DNA of 64,000 bases from Colias croceus (lineage: Eukaryota; Arthropoda; Insecta; Lepidoptera; Pieridae), in assembly GCF_905220415.1 (NCBI RefSeq), contig NC_059555.1:8300001-8364000 (forward strand). Reading direction: 5' to 3'. The position numbers and the translations under genes are program-made. Every line of letters starts with the position of its first letter. Within the stretch, counting starts at the first letter, position 1. Shown here one piece after another: positions 62,239 through 64,000 of this stretch. The notes beneath the pieces were generated by a model. It did not search any database. It saw only the letters and a list, made by a program, of their open reading frames with translations, and was not told the DNA's origin.

Positions 62239-64000
62239 CAGTGCCGGATTAGCCACGTAGCAAGAGTAGCAAATGCTACGGGCCCCGCGACTCGGGGGGC
62301 CCCGCGGTCTAATACCTGTCTGACCGTAAAAAAATATCAATTTATAATACACGTACCGTAAAATAAAATACACGTAGGTACCTACCACGAGAAACGTTGG
62401 TATCAAAATCTACAACAATAATTTAAAATTTTACCACGTTTCTACAATTGAGCGCTGGCTACACCAAAAGTTGTGTTGTACTGCTTGCACTGCGCTACAC
62501 GCAAGTTGGTAGCACGGCAAAACTAACAGGGGAATCCCCTGATATTGTCATCGAACGAGCTAGTCGTAACAACCCGATCAAATAAAATAGGATTCTATCG
62601 ACTATCAAACCTTAGATTATAAAATAAAAGGCAGATGGAGCATGACAATCATCCATCGCCCTTGTCAAAGAAAATACGAAATCAAAAACGAATACGAACC
62701 TCCGCCAGTGCTATAGCGATTATAGTGTCATGCAATACGTCAAAAGGGGTTTGCTATTTTAGTAAAAAAATGCTGTCTTGTGATATTAAAACGCTGTAAA
62801 ATTTGTTTCCGAAAACAAACAAAAAGATAAAACATCGTTTTACAGGTTCTCTGTAGATTATTTGGCTTATTTAATTTTGTATACAAATAATAATTTTACA
62901 TAAACGAATACAAAACTTCAACGTATGCTGCCAGTATTTTGAAAATGAATTTGCCATTTTTATGGGTAAAACGGTAAAATGGTTAAAAGATCTTCGAGGC
63001 AGTGCTGTTGGATTTTTCGATCGTGAATGTGATTATTTGTATAGTGCAATAAAGGTTCATGATCATTATAAGATAATTTTAATAAGCATAATACTTTTTT
63101 TTGTTACTTTTATATAGCTTAAAAACGTGAGTCGTTTTCGCCCGCGATTTAATTCATTTGAACTCCGTGATGGATATGACAAAATTATTATTATTCAGGA
63201 ATTATATTTATTTATTATCCAGTAAAGCAGCTGACAATGTGGATGTCGTAAGGTGTCACTGAAAATCAGTGTTAAGGTATTATGCCTCAGGTATCCTGAG
63301 TGGCTTCCTTTTTTAGCGCAAGCAACCATACATAAATTTATGTTTTCTATTACCTATTATTCATAATTTACAATGCTATTGTTGTGTGTTTGTGTGTATT
63401 GGAAATTTGGAATAAATGATTTCTTCCTTCTTTCTTTCTAAAAATAAAATGTCCCGTGTTCTAGACTAAAAACTACCGCTATCCGCATTCATATACTCAT
63501 TTTGAAAATAAAAAATAATATAGGTAATCATTGTAATTTTGAAACATTTTTTTTATGTAATTTATTTAATTAAAAATTTATCGTTTATGTAATAAAAGAA
63601 TTTTTACAATATTATAAAAAATTATCATATACAAATATTTATATTAAAATTAAAATTAAACCCTGACAGCTAATTTATGTAGAACGTCACTAACACCACT
63701 ACCATAATAATTCAGATGATTGCAATGTCACCTCATAAATCAAAATCGGTTCAGCGGTTTATACTGCAGGGCGTGCCAAAGAAATATTAGATATACATAG
63801 ATACACTCGAAAAACATAACCCTCTTTCTTCCGTAGTCGGGGAAAAATTTGGGAAAATTTTCAATATCTGGTAACATAACACCCACACAGAAGCACCGTG
63901 TACGTACAGTGCAGCGGCGAAACCCTTTAACTTGAGAAACTATAGCAAACGAAGGGCCTCTTGACAGAATTTGCTACAGGCCCCACGCTGGCTTAATCCG
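62239..64000. mobile_element. Large inverted-repeat element running off the right edge
   Basis: Left end CAGTGCCGGATTAGCCACGT; the last bases of the window (CTGGCTTAATCCG) are the start of the reverse complement of that end, so only about five bases of the element appear to be missing. Subterminal GCAAATGCTACGGGCCCCGC and, at right, AATTTGCTACAGGCCCCACG also mirror each other. Includes a nested hAT-like copy. Confidence 0.7.
62611..63920. mobile_element. Second copy of the hAT-like element of the PIG-S intron
   Basis: From CTTAGATTATAAAATAAAAG(GCAGATGGAGC) it follows 29788-30937 closely to GTACGTACAGTGCAGCGGCG, then diverges at 63921, so about 85 bases of the right end are missing. An extra ~180 bp near 63195-63450 (with TCCTTCTTTCTTTCT) is absent from the other copy. 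Confidence 0.75.

Overview
This is eukaryotic nuclear DNA, most likely from a moth or butterfly. It is AT-rich with long introns and is packed with mobile elements, including many short elements ending in CTAG|T after a GCGGGCGGAAAG-like 3' end (the lepidopteran Helitron-like 'lep1' style), TTAA- and TA-targeting elements, and jockey-type LINE tails. There are no bacterial-type operons, so ribosome binding sites and the like do not apply.

Host genes are few. (1) PIG-S, a subunit of the GPI transamidase, lies on the + strand. Ten exons from 29368 to 37302 join in one unbroken frame, and a short first exon is proposed at 20641-20659 just downstream of a CpG-rich promoter-like patch. (2) A two-exon gene on the - strand (49660 down to 43552) encodes a single-pass membrane protein of about 350 residues whose lumenal part resembles a JmjC/cupin fold but appears to lack the usual iron ligands. 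(3) A putative first coding exon on the + strand (50670-50707) begins a gene divergent from the second; its later exons were not found.

Mobile elements fill the rest. 0-6.8 kb: inverted-repeat elements, a LINE fragment with a YADD box broken by a MITE, and Helitron-like ends. 7.0-10.0 kb: ten tRNA-like genes in 310-bp units, three on the - strand and seven on the + strand, the whole block flanked by a 13-bp target-site duplication. 12.4-12.9 kb: a 173-bp-arm foldback. 12.95-15.44 kb: an apparently intact hAT (Buster-type) transposon with an exact 8-bp target duplication. 16.4-19.2 kb and 52.0-55.2 kb: two copies, in opposite orientation, of a TTAA-flanked element carrying two opposed arrays of 100-bp minisatellite. 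20-29 kb: several MITEs with readable target duplications. PIG-S introns: two tRNA-like sequences, a 1150-bp hAT-like element with an 8-bp duplication, and a GC-rich repeat pair. 40.7-43 kb: a 2-kb element with 420-bp inverted arms around a decayed IS630/Tc1/mariner-type transposase. 44.2-48.9 kb: a palindrome-rich element, a Helitron helicase relic and RTE-like tails. 55-64 kb: Helitron-like copies, a threefold repeated segment and a large element running off the right edge.

The most unusual features are the inverted tRNA-like array with related copies elsewhere in the window, and the paired TTAA elements whose opposed arrays would give a long hairpin transcript. All calls come from reading the sequence; no database search was possible.
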